Notes: a model not told the origin generated them from the letters alone. A stretch of 64,000 bases of DNA from CALMEC01 sp964628685 (GCA_964628685.1 CAZVNM010000005.1:124001-188000); one strand, 5' to 3'. Positions 7,404-16,598 are shown, counted from the first letter of the stretch. Translations and numbers: made by a program.

Positions 7404-9524
7404 GGGCGTCGAGCGACGCCGCGGCTTCGCCGGAGCCTCGCCGGCGTACCGGGCGAGCATCTCGTCCGCGGTGCCCGCGACCGTCGCACGCAGCGGCACG
7501 GGCTCGAACAGGACGGCGTCGCCCTGATGCTTGATGAGCTCCTTCACGAGCCACCCCGTGCTGGCGTACGGGATCTCCACGAGCACCGAACCGTCGCTGT
7601 GACGTTCGATGGAGGGATGCTCCTCCTCCAGCCAGCGGGCGATGGAGGTGTCACACCACACCGAGGCGCTCTGGGCCTGGGCACCCTCGATGGAGGGGCG
7701 GTCGCCCCACGGCAGGTACGGCCCGACGGTCATCTCGTCGCGACGCTTGAACCGACCCCGGGCGAGCTTCGCCGCACGGATGCGGTCCAGCCGGAACGTG
7801 CGCTGCGCGTCGGCGGTGCGGCACCAGGCCACCAGGTACCAGGCGTCGCGCATGTTGACCAGGAGGTGCGGCTCGACGGTGCGCGTCGTGATCTCACCGC
7901 GCGACTCGGTCCAGTAGTCGATCGTGAGGAGCCGGTCCTTGCGGATGGCGGTGGTGATGGCCCCGGCCACCTCGGTGCTGGGTGTGGGGGCCGCACCGAG
8001 CTCGAGCGGCGGCAGGTGATCCTCGCCGATGGCGGCCTCGATCTTGTTGCGGGCCGAGGCGAGCGGGTCGTCGCCCTCGCCGACCGGCAGGCGCCCGCCG
8101 ACGAACTCGAGGGCCCACAGGAGCGCCTTGGCCTCGAGCGGCGAGAGACGGGCGGGGCGGGCGAACTGCTCGCCGTAGGTCTCCTTGGCGACGACCACCT
8201 CCTCGTCCTCCAGCTGCACGAACAGCGCGTAGCAGCCGCCACCGAAGTTGATGAGGTTGAGCAGGGAGAGGTCATCCTGCAGCTCGCGCTGGGTGAGGTT
8301 CAGCTCGGCGCGGATGTCGGCGCTGGGGATGCGTCCCTCACGCGTGTCGCCGCAGGCCGCCAGCAGACGCGTCATGAGCGAGAGCAGACGTGTGAACCGC
8401 TCGGCCGCGACCACCTTGTCGGGGGCGACGGTCTGTCCCTTGGGCGGCGCGCCGGTCTCCTCCACGCGCACCACGACATCGTGGCCGGTGGGGTAGTCGG
8501 CCGATCCGTCCTCGGCGTGGCGGTCTCGCACGAGCTCCAGGGCACGGATGGCCGCTGCGCGAAGCTCGGGCGGTCCCACGACCTCGGCCTCCGCGCCCAG
8601 CCCCAGAATCCAGGTGAGGATGTCGCGCGGGCCGCTGAAGTCGGTGGTGAAGACGCCGCCGCCGTCCGGACGGTGGTCGAAGGTGCCGTGTGCGCCGAAC
8701 ATGCGCTCGACCCACCAGGCGATGGTGGGCGAGAGGGCGATCTCGGCGGTGCCGTCGATCTCACCCAGCTGCCAGCTGGCACGGTCGCGGTAGGGGGAGA
8801 GGTCGAAGCCGCTGGGCGGCGGGAAGTCGTGTTCGGCGCGCGACTTGAACGTGATGCGCCCCTCGATCCGCGACAGGCGGAAGATGCGGGTGTCGTCGCG
8901 TTCGTGGCTGTGGCCGACCATGTACCAGTTGCCCGCCATGTAGAGCAGGCTGTAGGGGTCGACCTCGCGTGCCGACACCTCGTCGCGGCCGATGGAGTAG
9001 TAGGTGAACCGGATCGTCTTGCGTCGTCCGATCGCCGACTCGATCTTGGTGAGGTGTGCCGCCACCTCCGGCGAGTATCCGGGGCCCAGCAGGTTGACGG
9101 CGACGGTGCGGGCGGCGTGGTCGTCGAGGGGGCTCGGACGTCCCAGCGTCAGGTGCTGCAGCGCCAGGCGAAGCGGCTCGGCGTATGCGAACTGGCCCTC
9201 CAGCAGGTAGAGGCACGTGTGCAGCGCCGAGAGCTCCGACTCGTCGAAGTCGATGGCCGGCAGGTAGTAGCTCTCGGGTGGCAGGGCGTACAGGTCGCCC
9301 TGGAACGGATCGTCGCCGGGCCGGTCGACCGTGAGCGAGAAGCCCATGGACTCGAGCTCGCTGCGGTCGCTGTAGAAGCGGCGCAGGAACGCCTGCTCGC
9401 TCATCCCGCCGTAGCCCTCCACGTTCTCGTGGATCTCGTCGGCCGTCACGGGACGGTGCTGGGACATGAGGAATGCCATCAGCGAGAGCTGGCGGACCAG
9501 CTTGTCGTCATCCCTCATCGCCAT
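7386..9524 (-). CDS. pafBC: PafBC-type fused double WYL-domain regulator
   Basis: This 712-residue protein is a tandem of two HTH-WYL units. The first starts with a winged helix (DKLVRQLSLMAFLMSQ) and has its WYL core around NWYMVGHSHERDDTRIFRLSR. The second starts near TRLLSLMTRLLAACG and has AWYLVAWCRTADAQRTFRLDR. In most Actinobacteria PafB and PafC are separate neighbours that together activate the LexA-independent DNA-damage response. Natural fusions such as that of Arthrobacter are known, and the fusion here fits that form. The start is ATG 9524 or 9518; no Shine-Dalgarno sequence is visible. It is divergent from a nuclease gene, with a 35-base gap. Confidence 0.88.
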   Translation of the reverse strand: MAMRDDDKLVRQLSLMAFLMSQHRPVTADEIHENVEGYGGMSEQAFLRRFYSDRSELESMGFSLTVDRPGDDPFQGDLYALPPESYYLPAIDFDESELSALHTCLYLLEGQFAYAEPLRLALQHLTLGRPSPLDDHAARTVAVNLLGPGYSPEVAAHLTKIESAIGRRKTIRFTYYSIGRDEVSAREVDPYSLLYMAGNWYMVGHSHERDDTRIFRLSRIEGRITFKSRAEHDFPPPSGFDLSPYRDRASWQLGEIDGTAEIALSPTIAWWVERMFGAHGTFDHRPDGGGVFTTDFSGPRDILTWILGLGAEAEVVGPPELRAAAIRALELVRDRHAEDGSADYPTGHDVVVRVEETGAPPKGQTVAPDKVVAAERFTRLLSLMTRLLAACGDTREGRIPSADIRAELNLTQRELQDDLSLLNLINFGGGCYALFVQLEDEEVVVAKETYGEQFARPARLSPLEAKALLWALEFVGGRLPVGEGDDPLASARNKIEAAIGEDHLPPLELGAAPTPSTEVAGAITTAIRKDRLLTIDYWTESRGEITTRTVEPHLLVNMRDAWYLVAWCRTADAQRTFRLDRIRAAKLARGRFKRRDEMTVGPYLPWGDRPSIEGAQAQSASVWCDTSIARWLEEEHPSIERHSDGSVLVEIPYASTGWLVKELIKHQGDAVLFEPVPLRATVAGTADEMLARYAGEAPAKPRRRSTPSRRAS

Positions 9525-9559
9525 GGCGGTTGCGCAGTTTGGGTGGCCACTGCAACGCG

Positions 9560-10141
9560 ATGATAGTTCAGCACCCCGCCCCGCGAACGCATGAACCGGG
9601 TCCGGCACGCCCGTTACGGGGTCGTCTATCCCGCATCGTGCGGAAATTGGCACCGCTCGCTGCGATCGTCGTGCTCACCGCAGCCGTCTGGGTGGGGGCG
9701 CGTCACATCCGTGGTCCGTCCCCGATGCGGGTCGTCCAGGTGGTGCGCGTGATGGACGGCGACACCATCGAGGTGGCCGGGGCCGGCGCCGTCCGGTACA
9801 TCGGGATCGACACACCGGAGCTGCACCATCCGCGAAAGCCGGTGCAGCGGATGGCCGAGGCGGCGATGCGGGTCAACGCGTCGCTGGTCGCGGGGCGTCG
9901 CGTGACGCTCGCGTTCGACCGCGAGGAGCGCGACGCACACGGCCGGCTGCTCGCGTACGTCTTCGCCGACGGTGTCTTCGTCAACGCCGAGATGATGCGG
10001 CGCGGGCTTGCGCGGCCGCTGGCGATCGCCCCCAACACACGTCACCGTGCACTGTTCGCGCGGCTCTTCCGCGACGCGCGGGCCCGTGGGGTCGGCCTGT
10101 GGGGCCGGGCGGAGGGCGGGCCGCCGTGGGGGACGCCGTGA
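9560..10141 (+). CDS. Membrane-anchored thermonuclease-like (SNase) protein
   Basis: This is a Ca2+-dependent nuclease-fold protein of the staphylococcal nuclease family, 193 residues from ATG 9560. A basic N-terminus leads to one hydrophobic segment (LAPLAAIVVLTAAVWVGA) that would hold it outside the membrane. The SNase core then shows RVMDGDTIEVAG, VRYIGIDTPELHHP and DREERDAHGRLLAYVF, which include the conserved Asp, Arg and Glu positions. The open frame extends further upstream, but those residues are low-complexity and overlap the divergent pafBC start. Confidence 0.85.
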   Translation: MIVQHPAPRTHEPGPARPLRGRLSRIVRKLAPLAAIVVLTAAVWVGARHIRGPSPMRVVQVVRVMDGDTIEVAGAGAVRYIGIDTPELHHPRKPVQRMAEAAMRVNASLVAGRRVTLAFDREERDAHGRLLAYVFADGVFVNAEMMRRGLARPLAIAPNTRHRALFARLFRDARARGVGLWGRAEGGPPWGTP

Positions 10142-10183
10142 CCACCCGGATCGCGTCGAGGCGGGGTCTGCCACAATGGCCGC

Positions 10184-10468
10184 ATGACCGTTCGCGAGCA
10201 CATCTACCCGATCCCGAGCGACGCCGAGCTGGACCAGATGATCGGCGCCGCGACCCCGCACTTCGCACTGCAGATCCGCGCCCGGATCGTGAGCTACCGC
10301 GACGCGCTGGACGCGGACGATCCCCGCCGCGAGACGCTCGATCGGCACATCGCGCACATGGAGGAGCTCGCGACCGAGGGTGAGGCCGGGCGTGCCGGGC
10401 AGGCGGAGCTGCCGCCGCGGCCGCCGCTGGATCTCGAGGGCCGTGACCTGGACGACGGCGGTCACTGA
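10184..10468 (+). CDS. Small hypothetical protein
   Basis: This 94-residue acidic protein is not recognised. It begins MTVREHIYPIPSDAELDQMI, is largely helical by eye, and ends with a proline- and aspartate-rich tail. A CACAAT hexamer ends six bases before ATG 10184, consistent with leaderless expression. The last codons run into a long repeat region. Codon use (strong G/C in third position) looks like that of its neighbours, which is the main reason to accept it. Confidence 0.6.
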   Translation: MTVREHIYPIPSDAELDQMIGAATPHFALQIRARIVSYRDALDADDPRRETLDRHIAHMEELATEGEAGRAGQAELPPRPPLDLEGRDLDDGGH

Positions 10469-10599
10469 ACCCGTCGTCGGGACCGGTGACGCCCGCGAGG
10501 CGGGTACCCGGAGCACCCCACCCATACGGCGGCACCCCGTCCCGCTGTGCCGGTCGGGCACGAGGCGAGGGGTGAACCGATGCGGCGGGGCGGCGGTGT

Positions 10600-11335
10600 C
10601 GGTCACGTCGACGGTGACCGGCGGCGTCTCGACCCGGTGGACGGCACCTGGGCGGCGGCGGGTGGCGGGACGCCGGGCGCGGGGGTGACTGGCGGCGTCA
10701 TGACCCGGTGGGCGGCACCCGGGCGTCAGCGGTCGGTGGGACGCCGGGGGCGGAGGTGACCGGCGGCGTTACGACCCGGTGGACGGCACCTGGGCGGTGG
10801 GACGCCGGGCGCGGGGGTGACGGGCGGCGTCATGACCCCGGTGGGCGGCACCCTGGCGGCGGCGGGCGGGGGACGCCGGCGCGGAGGGGGTGACGGGCGG
10901 GGTCACGATCCGGTGGGCGGCACCCTGGCGTCAGTGGGCGGCAGGACGCCGGGTGCGGGGGTGACTGGCGGCGTCATGACCCGGTGGGCGGCACCCTGGC
11001 GACGGCGGGGGCGGGACGCCGGGTGCGGGGGTGACGGGCGGCGTCATGACCCGGTGGGCGGCACCCGGGCGGCGACGGGCGGCGGGACGCCGGGCGCGGA
11101 GGTGGCCGGCGGGGTCACGATCCGGTGGGCGGCACCCAGGCGGCGACGGGCGGGAGGACGCCGGGGGCGGAGGTGACGGGCGGCGTCATGACCCGGTGGC
11201 GGCACCCGGGCGTCAACGGGCGGGGGACACCAAGCGCGGTGCGACGCCGGGCGCGGAGGTGACCGGCGGCATCACGACCCGGTGGGCGGCACCCTGGGCG
11301 GCGGCGGGCGGGGGGACGCCGGGCGCGGTAACGAC
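10600..11335. repeat. Tandem array of about 70 bp GC-rich repeats
   Basis: About ten imperfect copies of a unit near 70 bp stand head to tail. Each has GTGACGGGCGGCGTCATGAC, then CCGGTGGGCGGCACC, then a G-rich stretch ending in GACGCCGGGCGCGG. Unit starts fall near 10614, 10686, 10757, 10816, 10892, 10961, 11031, 11102, 11172 and 11260. Short open frames exist in several phases, but none has a start with a ribosome site and the phase is not kept between copies, so I read it as non-coding. Confidence 0.85.
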
Positions 11336-11463
11336 GCCCCGCGGTGCCGTCGAACGGGTGGCGGACGCGACGTCCACGGCCCCCGTGCGACCCCTGTGGG
11401 ACCCAGTGGTCACGCCGGTCCGGCGACCCCTCGGGGTGCGCTGCGGTGTGTCGCGCAGGGGCC

Positions 11464-11494
11464 GCCCTCCGCCCGCACGCTGCGGACGGAGGGC
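11464..11494 (-). terminator. Hairpin terminator of the glycerophosphodiesterase gene
   Basis: Two 14-base arms, GCCCTCCGCCCGCA and TGCGGACGGAGGGC, pair with one mismatch around CGC. The hairpin lies 15 bases past the stop of the minus-strand gene. There is no T tract, as is common at this base composition. Confidence 0.6.
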
Positions 11495-11509
11495 TGAGGG
11501 GGCTGCCGG

Positions 11510-13354
11510 TCAGCCGACCCTGAGGGCGGCGATCTCCTCCGTCAGGCGAGTGGCGGTGGCGGGGTCGTCCACCAGCCGCTCGACGAGGGCCTCGAGGCGG
11601 TTCCAGTTCCCCTCGGCGAGCGCGGTGAGCATCTGCTGCAGACGACCGGTGGACACGTCCAGCTGGGCGATCCGGCCACGGAGCCCGGCCGGCGTGACCG
11701 TCACGCGGAACGTGCTCGTCGCGTCGGTCGTCCCACCCGGGCCGGTGGCGGTCACCCGGACTGTGTGCTCGCCGATGGCGAGGTCGGACGCCGGGATGAC
11801 GGCCCCCTGCTCGACCGGCCTGCCGTCGAGGGTGATCGCAATGGTCGTGGCGTCGGTCGCAGAGGCCGCGATGACCACGTTGCCGCCACGCTCGATCCCG
11901 CTGCCGTCCTTGGGCGACACGACCGCGACGGTGGGCTTGGCGGGCGCGGGGATCGCTTCGACGGCCTGCTTCCAGCCGATGAACCCGCCGGGGCGGTTGG
12001 TGATGACGCCGTCGACCTTCCAGTCGACCAGCGTCTGCCAGTCACGCGCCGAGTCGACGGTCCACGGCATGACGGCGACACCGGCATCGTGCAGCGCCGA
12101 CACCACGTCCGGGCGCACGCGCAGCCCGCCGAACGACGGGTTGTAGGCCACCACGTCGTACTGCTTCGCGACCGCCACCGGGTCGGCGTCCAGGGCGCTT
12201 CGCAGGAGACCCAGCCGGATGTCCGGGTGGTGCTTCCTGGCCGACACCAGCACGTCGGTCGAGAACGACTGCACGATCACGCGGTCGGTCACACCCGTGT
12301 CGCGGATCATCTGCATCATCCGCGCGACCTCGGCGTCGGTCTCGGGACCCTTGATCTCCAGGAGCAGCTGGCTGCGACCGCGCTTGGTGATGTCGAGCAC
12401 CTGCTGGAGCGTGGGGACCTTCTGATCGGCGAAGACCGGGTCGAACCAGCTTCCGACCTCGAGTGCGATGATGGCCGACCCGGTGAGGGTGGCGACGTCG
12501 CCGGTCCCCGGGGTGGTGCGGTCCACGGTCTGGTCGTGCATGACCACCGGCACGCCGTCTCTGCTCGTGTGGACGTCGGTCTCCATGTACTCGGCACCGG
12601 AGCGGCCGGAGGCCACCAGCGCGGCCAGCGAGTTCTCGGGGTTCACCTGCGAGTAGCCGCGGTGGCCGATCGTGACGGGCAGGTTGCCATCACCCACCAC
12701 GAGCGACTCGGGCGCGATCTCGGTGACCTTCACGTTGTCGAACGAGACCGTCGAGTTGTCGGCCACGAAGCCGAGCACGCCGTTCTGGCTGCGGTCGATG
12801 CGACCCTCGAGCACCTTGGTCCCGTTGAAGTACCAGGTGGTCTTGCCGCCCTGGACGTCGGCGCGCAGCGCCACGTCGCGGCCGGTCGCCGCGTCGCTGG
12901 GGGCCGATCCCGCGTACGGGACGTTCCACTGGTTGCCCACGGTGCGCTGGGCGATCTCGACGCCGTTGGCGGCCGTCGACTGACTGCGCATGACCCCGTG
13001 CCACCACGGAACCGAACCCGTGCGGTCGATGTCGAGGATGAGCCCGGCCCATCGGCTGGCGTTGGCCACCCTGTCGAACCGCACCGTGGCCTCGAAGCGG
13101 TAGTTGGTGAGGTGCGGACCGAAGGTGATGCGCGAGATCGCGCCGCCGTCGACGACCAGACGGCCGTCGCGGACGCTCCACGATCCGGAGACGGGGGTGA
13201 ACCCGGCGGGAAGCGCCGGGCCGTCGAAGTTCTCGGTGAACACCACCCGTTCGGGTGTGGACGACGCCGGCGTGCCGGTGAGGGCGTTCGCGGCGAGGGT
13301 TCCGGCGGCCACCGCGACGAGCGCGGCGGACGCCAGGATGCGGGAGGATCGCAT
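11510..13354 (-). CDS. Secreted glycerophosphodiester phosphodiesterase, multidomain
   Basis: This exported enzyme should hydrolyse glycerophosphodiesters to glycerol-3-phosphate and an alcohol outside the cell. The 614 residues begin with a signal peptide (MRSSRILASAALVAVAAGTL). A concanavalin-like domain follows (about 35-215). The GDPD barrel has TIGHRGYSQVNPENS (GHRG at 230-233), YMETDVH (Glu258, Asp260) and VMHDQTVDR (His273). An Ig-like bacterial domain and a helical tail complete it. ATG 13354 has AGGAG five bases upstream. The frame stays open far upstream through a repeat array; the signal peptide and ribosome site argue against that longer form. Confidence 0.9.
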   Translation of the reverse strand: MRSSRILASAALVAVAAGTLAANALTGTPASSTPERVVFTENFDGPALPAGFTPVSGSWSVRDGRLVVDGGAISRITFGPHLTNYRFEATVRFDRVANASRWAGLILDIDRTGSVPWWHGVMRSQSTAANGVEIAQRTVGNQWNVPYAGSAPSDAATGRDVALRADVQGGKTTWYFNGTKVLEGRIDRSQNGVLGFVADNSTVSFDNVKVTEIAPESLVVGDGNLPVTIGHRGYSQVNPENSLAALVASGRSGAEYMETDVHTSRDGVPVVMHDQTVDRTTPGTGDVATLTGSAIIALEVGSWFDPVFADQKVPTLQQVLDITKRGRSQLLLEIKGPETDAEVARMMQMIRDTGVTDRVIVQSFSTDVLVSARKHHPDIRLGLLRSALDADPVAVAKQYDVVAYNPSFGGLRVRPDVVSALHDAGVAVMPWTVDSARDWQTLVDWKVDGVITNRPGGFIGWKQAVEAIPAPAKPTVAVVSPKDGSGIERGGNVVIAASATDATTIAITLDGRPVEQGAVIPASDLAIGEHTVRVTATGPGGTTDATSTFRVTVTPAGLRGRIAQLDVSTGRLQQMLTALAEGNWNRLEALVERLVDDPATATRLTEEIAALRVG

Positions 13355-13431
13355 GCAGGCTCCTGGGAGTGGGGGCGAAAGCGCGCTCAGCATCCCAACG
13401 GGTCGTGTGTCATGCGGTGAACCACGCGCGG

Positions 13432-14105
13432 CGGTCCGGTGAACGTCGCCGCGGCGGTGACACTCGCCACAGGCCACGCGGCCAGACCGGCACCATTGCG
13501 GGCGTCGGGTGGTGGGTTCCGCCCGGACGTGTCCGGTCGGTCCGGTGGATGTCGTTGCGCGGCCCTGGCCACGGTCACACGGCCAATCCCCACCCGGTCG
13601 AGGGATCTCTCGGGTGATGGGCTTCGGTTCGGCGGTGTCGAGGCGGTCCGGTGAACGTCGCCGCGGCGTGGCACTGGCCACGGGCCACGCGGTCGACCGC
13701 ACCCCGTCCGGGGGTCTCGTCGGTTGGTTGGTGCCGGCCGGGCGGTGTCCAGACGGTCCGGTGAACCCCGCCGCGGGGTGGCACTGGCCACAGGTCACGC
13801 GGTCGACCCACACTCGGTTGAGGGGTCTCGTCGCGGTCCGGTGAACGTTCGCTCGCGTGGCAGTCGCGACGGGCCACACAGCCGACCCGCACCCGGTCCG
13901 GAGATCTCGTCGGAGGATGGGTTCGCGTCCCGTATCCAGCGGTCGGGCGACATCACCGATCACATGACACCCGCCGCCGGCCACGCGGCCAGACCCACAT
14001 CGGTCGAGGGATCTCGTCAGGTGGCGGGTTCCCGTCCGGCGGGGTCCGCGCGGTCCGGTGACGCCGCCGTTTGCGTGACACGCGCCGCAGTCCACGTGGC
14101 CGGAG
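13432..14105. repeat. Degenerate tandem array of about 105 bp repeats
   Basis: Six to seven diverged copies begin with CGGTCCGGTG near 13432, 13541, 13648, 13758, 13838, 13936 and 14058. Each continues GAACGTCGCCGCGG, GGCACTGGCCAC and GGCCACGCGG, then a CGGTCGAGGGATCTCGTC segment. Read on the minus strand, several copies give a Cys-X2-Cys-His pattern such as CGQCH, CGECH and CGACH, but in shifting phases. It lies between two minus-strand genes. Confidence 0.75.
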
Positions 14106-14190
14106 CGGCAGCGATCGTGATCCCGCCGGGATGGTGTCCTGCCCTTGCGGTGTCCGTCGGCTGGCCGCGTCCCGCCGCGGCCGGCCCGGG

Positions 14191-14832
14191 TCAGTCCTCG
14201 AGGACCTCGCGCACGCGCGCGGCGAACGACCAGAGGATCCGGGCGGTCGCGCCCCAGACGTCCTGACCGTTCAACGGATACCTGAGGGTCGCGATCGTCG
14301 GGCGCTCCGGCAGCCGCGCGTCGGCGGCCAGCAGGTCGGCGACGGTCGGGTCGAAGACGTGGGCGATCTCCAGCATGTCCGGCGCCACGAGGACCGGGCC
14401 GTCGGCCACACCGATGAACGGCGTGACCATGAACCCGCTGACGTGCGTGAAGACGTCGTCGAGCCTGCCGACGAGGGTGACGGTGTCCTCCGGCACGCCG
14501 ACCTCCTCACGGGTCTCGCGCAGCGCGGTGACGGCGAGCGATGCGTCCTCGGGCTCCAGGCTGCCACCGGGAAGCGAGATCTGGCCGGGGTGGTGCTCCA
14601 GGTGGTCGGTTCGCTTGGTGAGCAGGAACCGCGTCTCGCCGCCCCGGTCGAACAGGAGGATGAGCACGGCGGCAAGACGTGCGTCGTCCGGTGAGACGAC
14701 CTGTCGCCGGGGGTCGACCAGCACCGGCTGGGGGCGTCCGTCGCTCGCGACCACGGGACGGTCGAGTGGCGAGCGCAGGCGTGACGCCAGATCCCGGGCG
14801 GTGGGAATCGGGTTGATCGGGGCCGTGTGCAC
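14191..14832 (-). CDS. NUDIX hydrolase, CoA pyrophosphatase type
   Basis: This 213-residue protein resembles NudL/YeaB-type CoA pyrophosphatases. It has LAAVLILLFDRGG, the family motif KRTDHLEHHPGQISLPGG just before the NUDIX box, and the box itself (Gly...Glu...RETREEVG). The start is taken as GTG 14832 because a TACAAT hexamer ends six bases before it, which puts the transcript start on the start codon. A longer open frame upstream lacks any signal. Substrate is inferred from the family motif only. Confidence 0.82.
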   Translation of the reverse strand: MHTAPINPIPTARDLASRLRSPLDRPVVASDGRPQPVLVDPRRQVVSPDDARLAAVLILLFDRGGETRFLLTKRTDHLEHHPGQISLPGGSLEPEDASLAVTALRETREEVGVPEDTVTLVGRLDDVFTHVSGFMVTPFIGVADGPVLVAPDMLEIAHVFDPTVADLLAADARLPERPTIATLRYPLNGQDVWGATARILWSFAARVREVLED

Positions 14833-14838
14833 CGGTCG

Positions 14839-14844
14839 ATTGTA
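14839..14844 (-). promoter_or_regulatory. Leaderless -10 element of the NUDIX gene
   Basis: TACAAT on the minus strand, six bases before the GTG at 14832. The spacing leaves no room for a ribosome site, so a leaderless transcript is likely. Confidence 0.6.
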
Positions 14845-14956
14845 ATGGCCGCCCCGCCGTTCGCGACACCGAGGTGGCCGGTGCGGATGAAAAGCGCCCC
14901 GGACCCGCGGACGATGCCACGGCACCCGCCGGACACCGCGACCGTCGACCGCGGGC

Positions 14957-14962
14957 TACCCT
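14957..14962 (+). promoter_or_regulatory. Leaderless -10 element
   Basis: TACCCT, eight bases before ATG 14971 of the hypothetical gene; no ribosome site lies between. Confidence 0.55.
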
Positions 14963-14970
14963 TGGGGCGC

Positions 14971-15624
14971 ATGAGCGACGCACTGCAGGCACTGGCCACC
15001 GACCTCGAGCGCGCCCGCGACCGCGCGCAGGAGGCGTTCGGAGGGGCCGTCGGCGGGGTGCGGGCGGTCGAGGTGGCGCCGATCGGGCGTCACTACCTGT
15101 GCGCGCTGGACGACGGTCGCGTCGCCTTCCTGGACGGATCGTTCGACCCGGTCGCCGACGAGGAGGTCCGTCGGCAGGTCGCGGCGGCCGCCCTGGCGGT
15201 CGAGCAGGTCGAGGAGATGATCGACGCCGCCGAGTGCGACATGGTCGCGAGCATCGCCCCGCGGGTCGCCGAGCTCGTGGACGACGACGCCATCGCCCGG
15301 AGCGTCCGGGCGCTCGCGGCGGCCACCGCCGATCTCGGACGTTGGCGCGCCGACCCGATCCGCGCGCTCGCCACGATCGACGCCCTCGACGGGGCGGCCG
15401 CGCTCCACACCACCGCCCACACCGCGTTTCAGCTGTTCGTGGCGGTCACCGAACCGCTGGTGTCGGTGCAGCACACGCTGTCCGACGACCTCGTGCGGGC
15501 ACTCGGGGACCTGGAGAACGCCTGCGGCCGGGCGGGGATCTCCGGATCGCTCGCGGGCGCGATGGGCGCGGCCATGGACGGCATCCTCGAGGGCGCCGAC
15601 GAGCTCGCGGCACGCAACGCGTGA
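14971..15624 (+). CDS. Hypothetical helical protein
   Basis: This 217-residue protein is not recognised. It is alanine-rich and looks mostly helical, with a short beta-like segment VAPIGRHYLCALDDGRVAFLDG near the start and no membrane segment or signal peptide. The start ATG 14971 is set by a TACCCT hexamer eight bases upstream. A longer open frame starts at 14827 but would overlap the divergent NUDIX promoter. No function can be assigned from neighbours. Confidence 0.7.
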   Translation: MSDALQALATDLERARDRAQEAFGGAVGGVRAVEVAPIGRHYLCALDDGRVAFLDGSFDPVADEEVRRQVAAAALAVEQVEEMIDAAECDMVASIAPRVAELVDDDAIARSVRALAAATADLGRWRADPIRALATIDALDGAAALHTTAHTAFQLFVAVTEPLVSVQHTLSDDLVRALGDLENACGRAGISGSLAGAMGAAMDGILEGADELAARNA

Positions 15625-15746
15625 GCGGGCCGATCACGGGACGCATCGCGGGGGTGGTGCGTGGACCGTCCACCGGCACATCGGCGCGTCGGCGACGGAT
15701 CACACACACGGGCTCGCCGGCGGACGCGTCCGTCCGCGGACCGGCC

Positions 15747-16187
15747 TCAGTCCTCGTCGTCCTCCGTGGGACCCTGCGCGATGAACTCCAGGAGGTCGTC
15801 CACCGTGAACCGTCCGGACTGCATGGAGGCCACGAGGCCGTAGACGGTGGGGGAGTGCGGCCGGTCGAGCACGTACTCGCGCATCGCATCGGTGGCGTCG
15901 GCGTCGATGCGCTGCAGGAGCTCATCCGCACGCTCAGTCGCCTGCACGCCCTGCCCGCGCACGGTCACCCAGCCGCGCTGGCTGAGGCGCCGTGTCATCT
16001 CCGCCACCTCTTCGGGCTCGGCCTCCAGCACCATCGCGAGCGCCGAGACGCCCATCGGCTTGCCGGCGGCGACGAGCTGTCGCAGCACCAGGTAGGTGCC
16101 GGCCGACAGGCCGTTCTGGTCGACCGTGGTGTCGAGCACGCCCGCCAGTTCGGTGAGGAGCGCGATGTCGTCCGGGGACCGGTACAC
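15747..16187 (-). CDS. MarR-like winged-helix regulator
   Basis: This 146-residue protein has a MarR-type plan: a helical start (DDIALLTELAGVL), the segment GLSAGTYLVLRQLVAAGKPMGVSAL, a recognition helix and wing (EVAEMTRRLSQRGWVTVRG), and C-terminal helices. The tail is very acidic (EDDED). GTG 16187 lies one base after the stop of the upstream gene, so the two should be translated together. The ligand and targets are unknown. Confidence 0.7.
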   Translation of the reverse strand: MYRSPDDIALLTELAGVLDTTVDQNGLSAGTYLVLRQLVAAGKPMGVSALAMVLEAEPEEVAEMTRRLSQRGWVTVRGQGVQATERADELLQRIDADATDAMREYVLDRPHSPTVYGLVASMQSGRFTVDDLLEFIAQGPTEDDED

Positions 16188-16188
16188 G

Positions 16189-16515
16189 TCAGGGGCCGGT
16201 CCGGTGGGCGGGCGCCGGGCGGAGCGTCTCGTAGGTGGCCCCGAACCAGATGCGTCCGGTGATCCCGAGGCTGTCGACGATCCTGAGCGCCGACTCGACC
16301 AGGCCGGCGGTCGCGCCGCGCCCCGCCGTGTTGGCGACGGTGATCTCGAAGTCATGCAGCGCGCGCTCGCGGACGGGGCGGGCGTTGGCCCGTGCCAGGG
16401 CCACCCGTGCGTCGGTCAGGCGGTGGGGATCGTCGACGGTCAGGTAGCACTCGAAGAAGGACCAGTCGTCGGCCTGTTCGTCGAGCAGTGCGCGGAAGTC
16501 GTCGGCGTAACCCAT
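16189..16515 (-). CDS. Hypothetical protein upstream of the MarR-like gene
   Basis: This 108-residue soluble protein is not recognised. It begins MGYADDFRALLDEQADDWSF and includes ALHDFEITVANTAGRGATAG and TGRIWFGATYETLRP. The ATG at 16515 follows a minus-strand TAGCCT hexamer by seven bases, which suggests a leaderless message. It leads the MarR-like gene with a one-base spacer and may be its functional partner, which is inference only. Confidence 0.65.
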   Translation of the reverse strand: MGYADDFRALLDEQADDWSFFECYLTVDDPHRLTDARVALARANARPVRERALHDFEITVANTAGRGATAGLVESALRIVDSLGITGRIWFGATYETLRPAPAHRTGP

Positions 16516-16522
16516 CGTCGGG

Positions 16523-16528
16523 AGGCTA
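16523..16528 (-). promoter_or_regulatory. Leaderless -10 element
   Basis: TAGCCT on the minus strand, seven bases before ATG 16515. Confidence 0.5.
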
Positions 16529-16598
16529 CCACCAGGCCCACGCGGATCCGTCCGATCGACGACGTGTCGCCTCTCATTTCCCGGGGAGGTGGTTGCGC

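Noticed and set aside
7527..9563. A 678-residue plus-strand open frame opposite the pafBC gene
   Set aside because: It is the antisense shadow of a well-supported gene and has no family features or start signal.
10547..12146. Long plus-strand glycine/arginine-rich frames through the 70-bp array
   Set aside because: They are created by a GC-rich repeat with few stop codons. The later part is the shadow of the phosphodiesterase gene.
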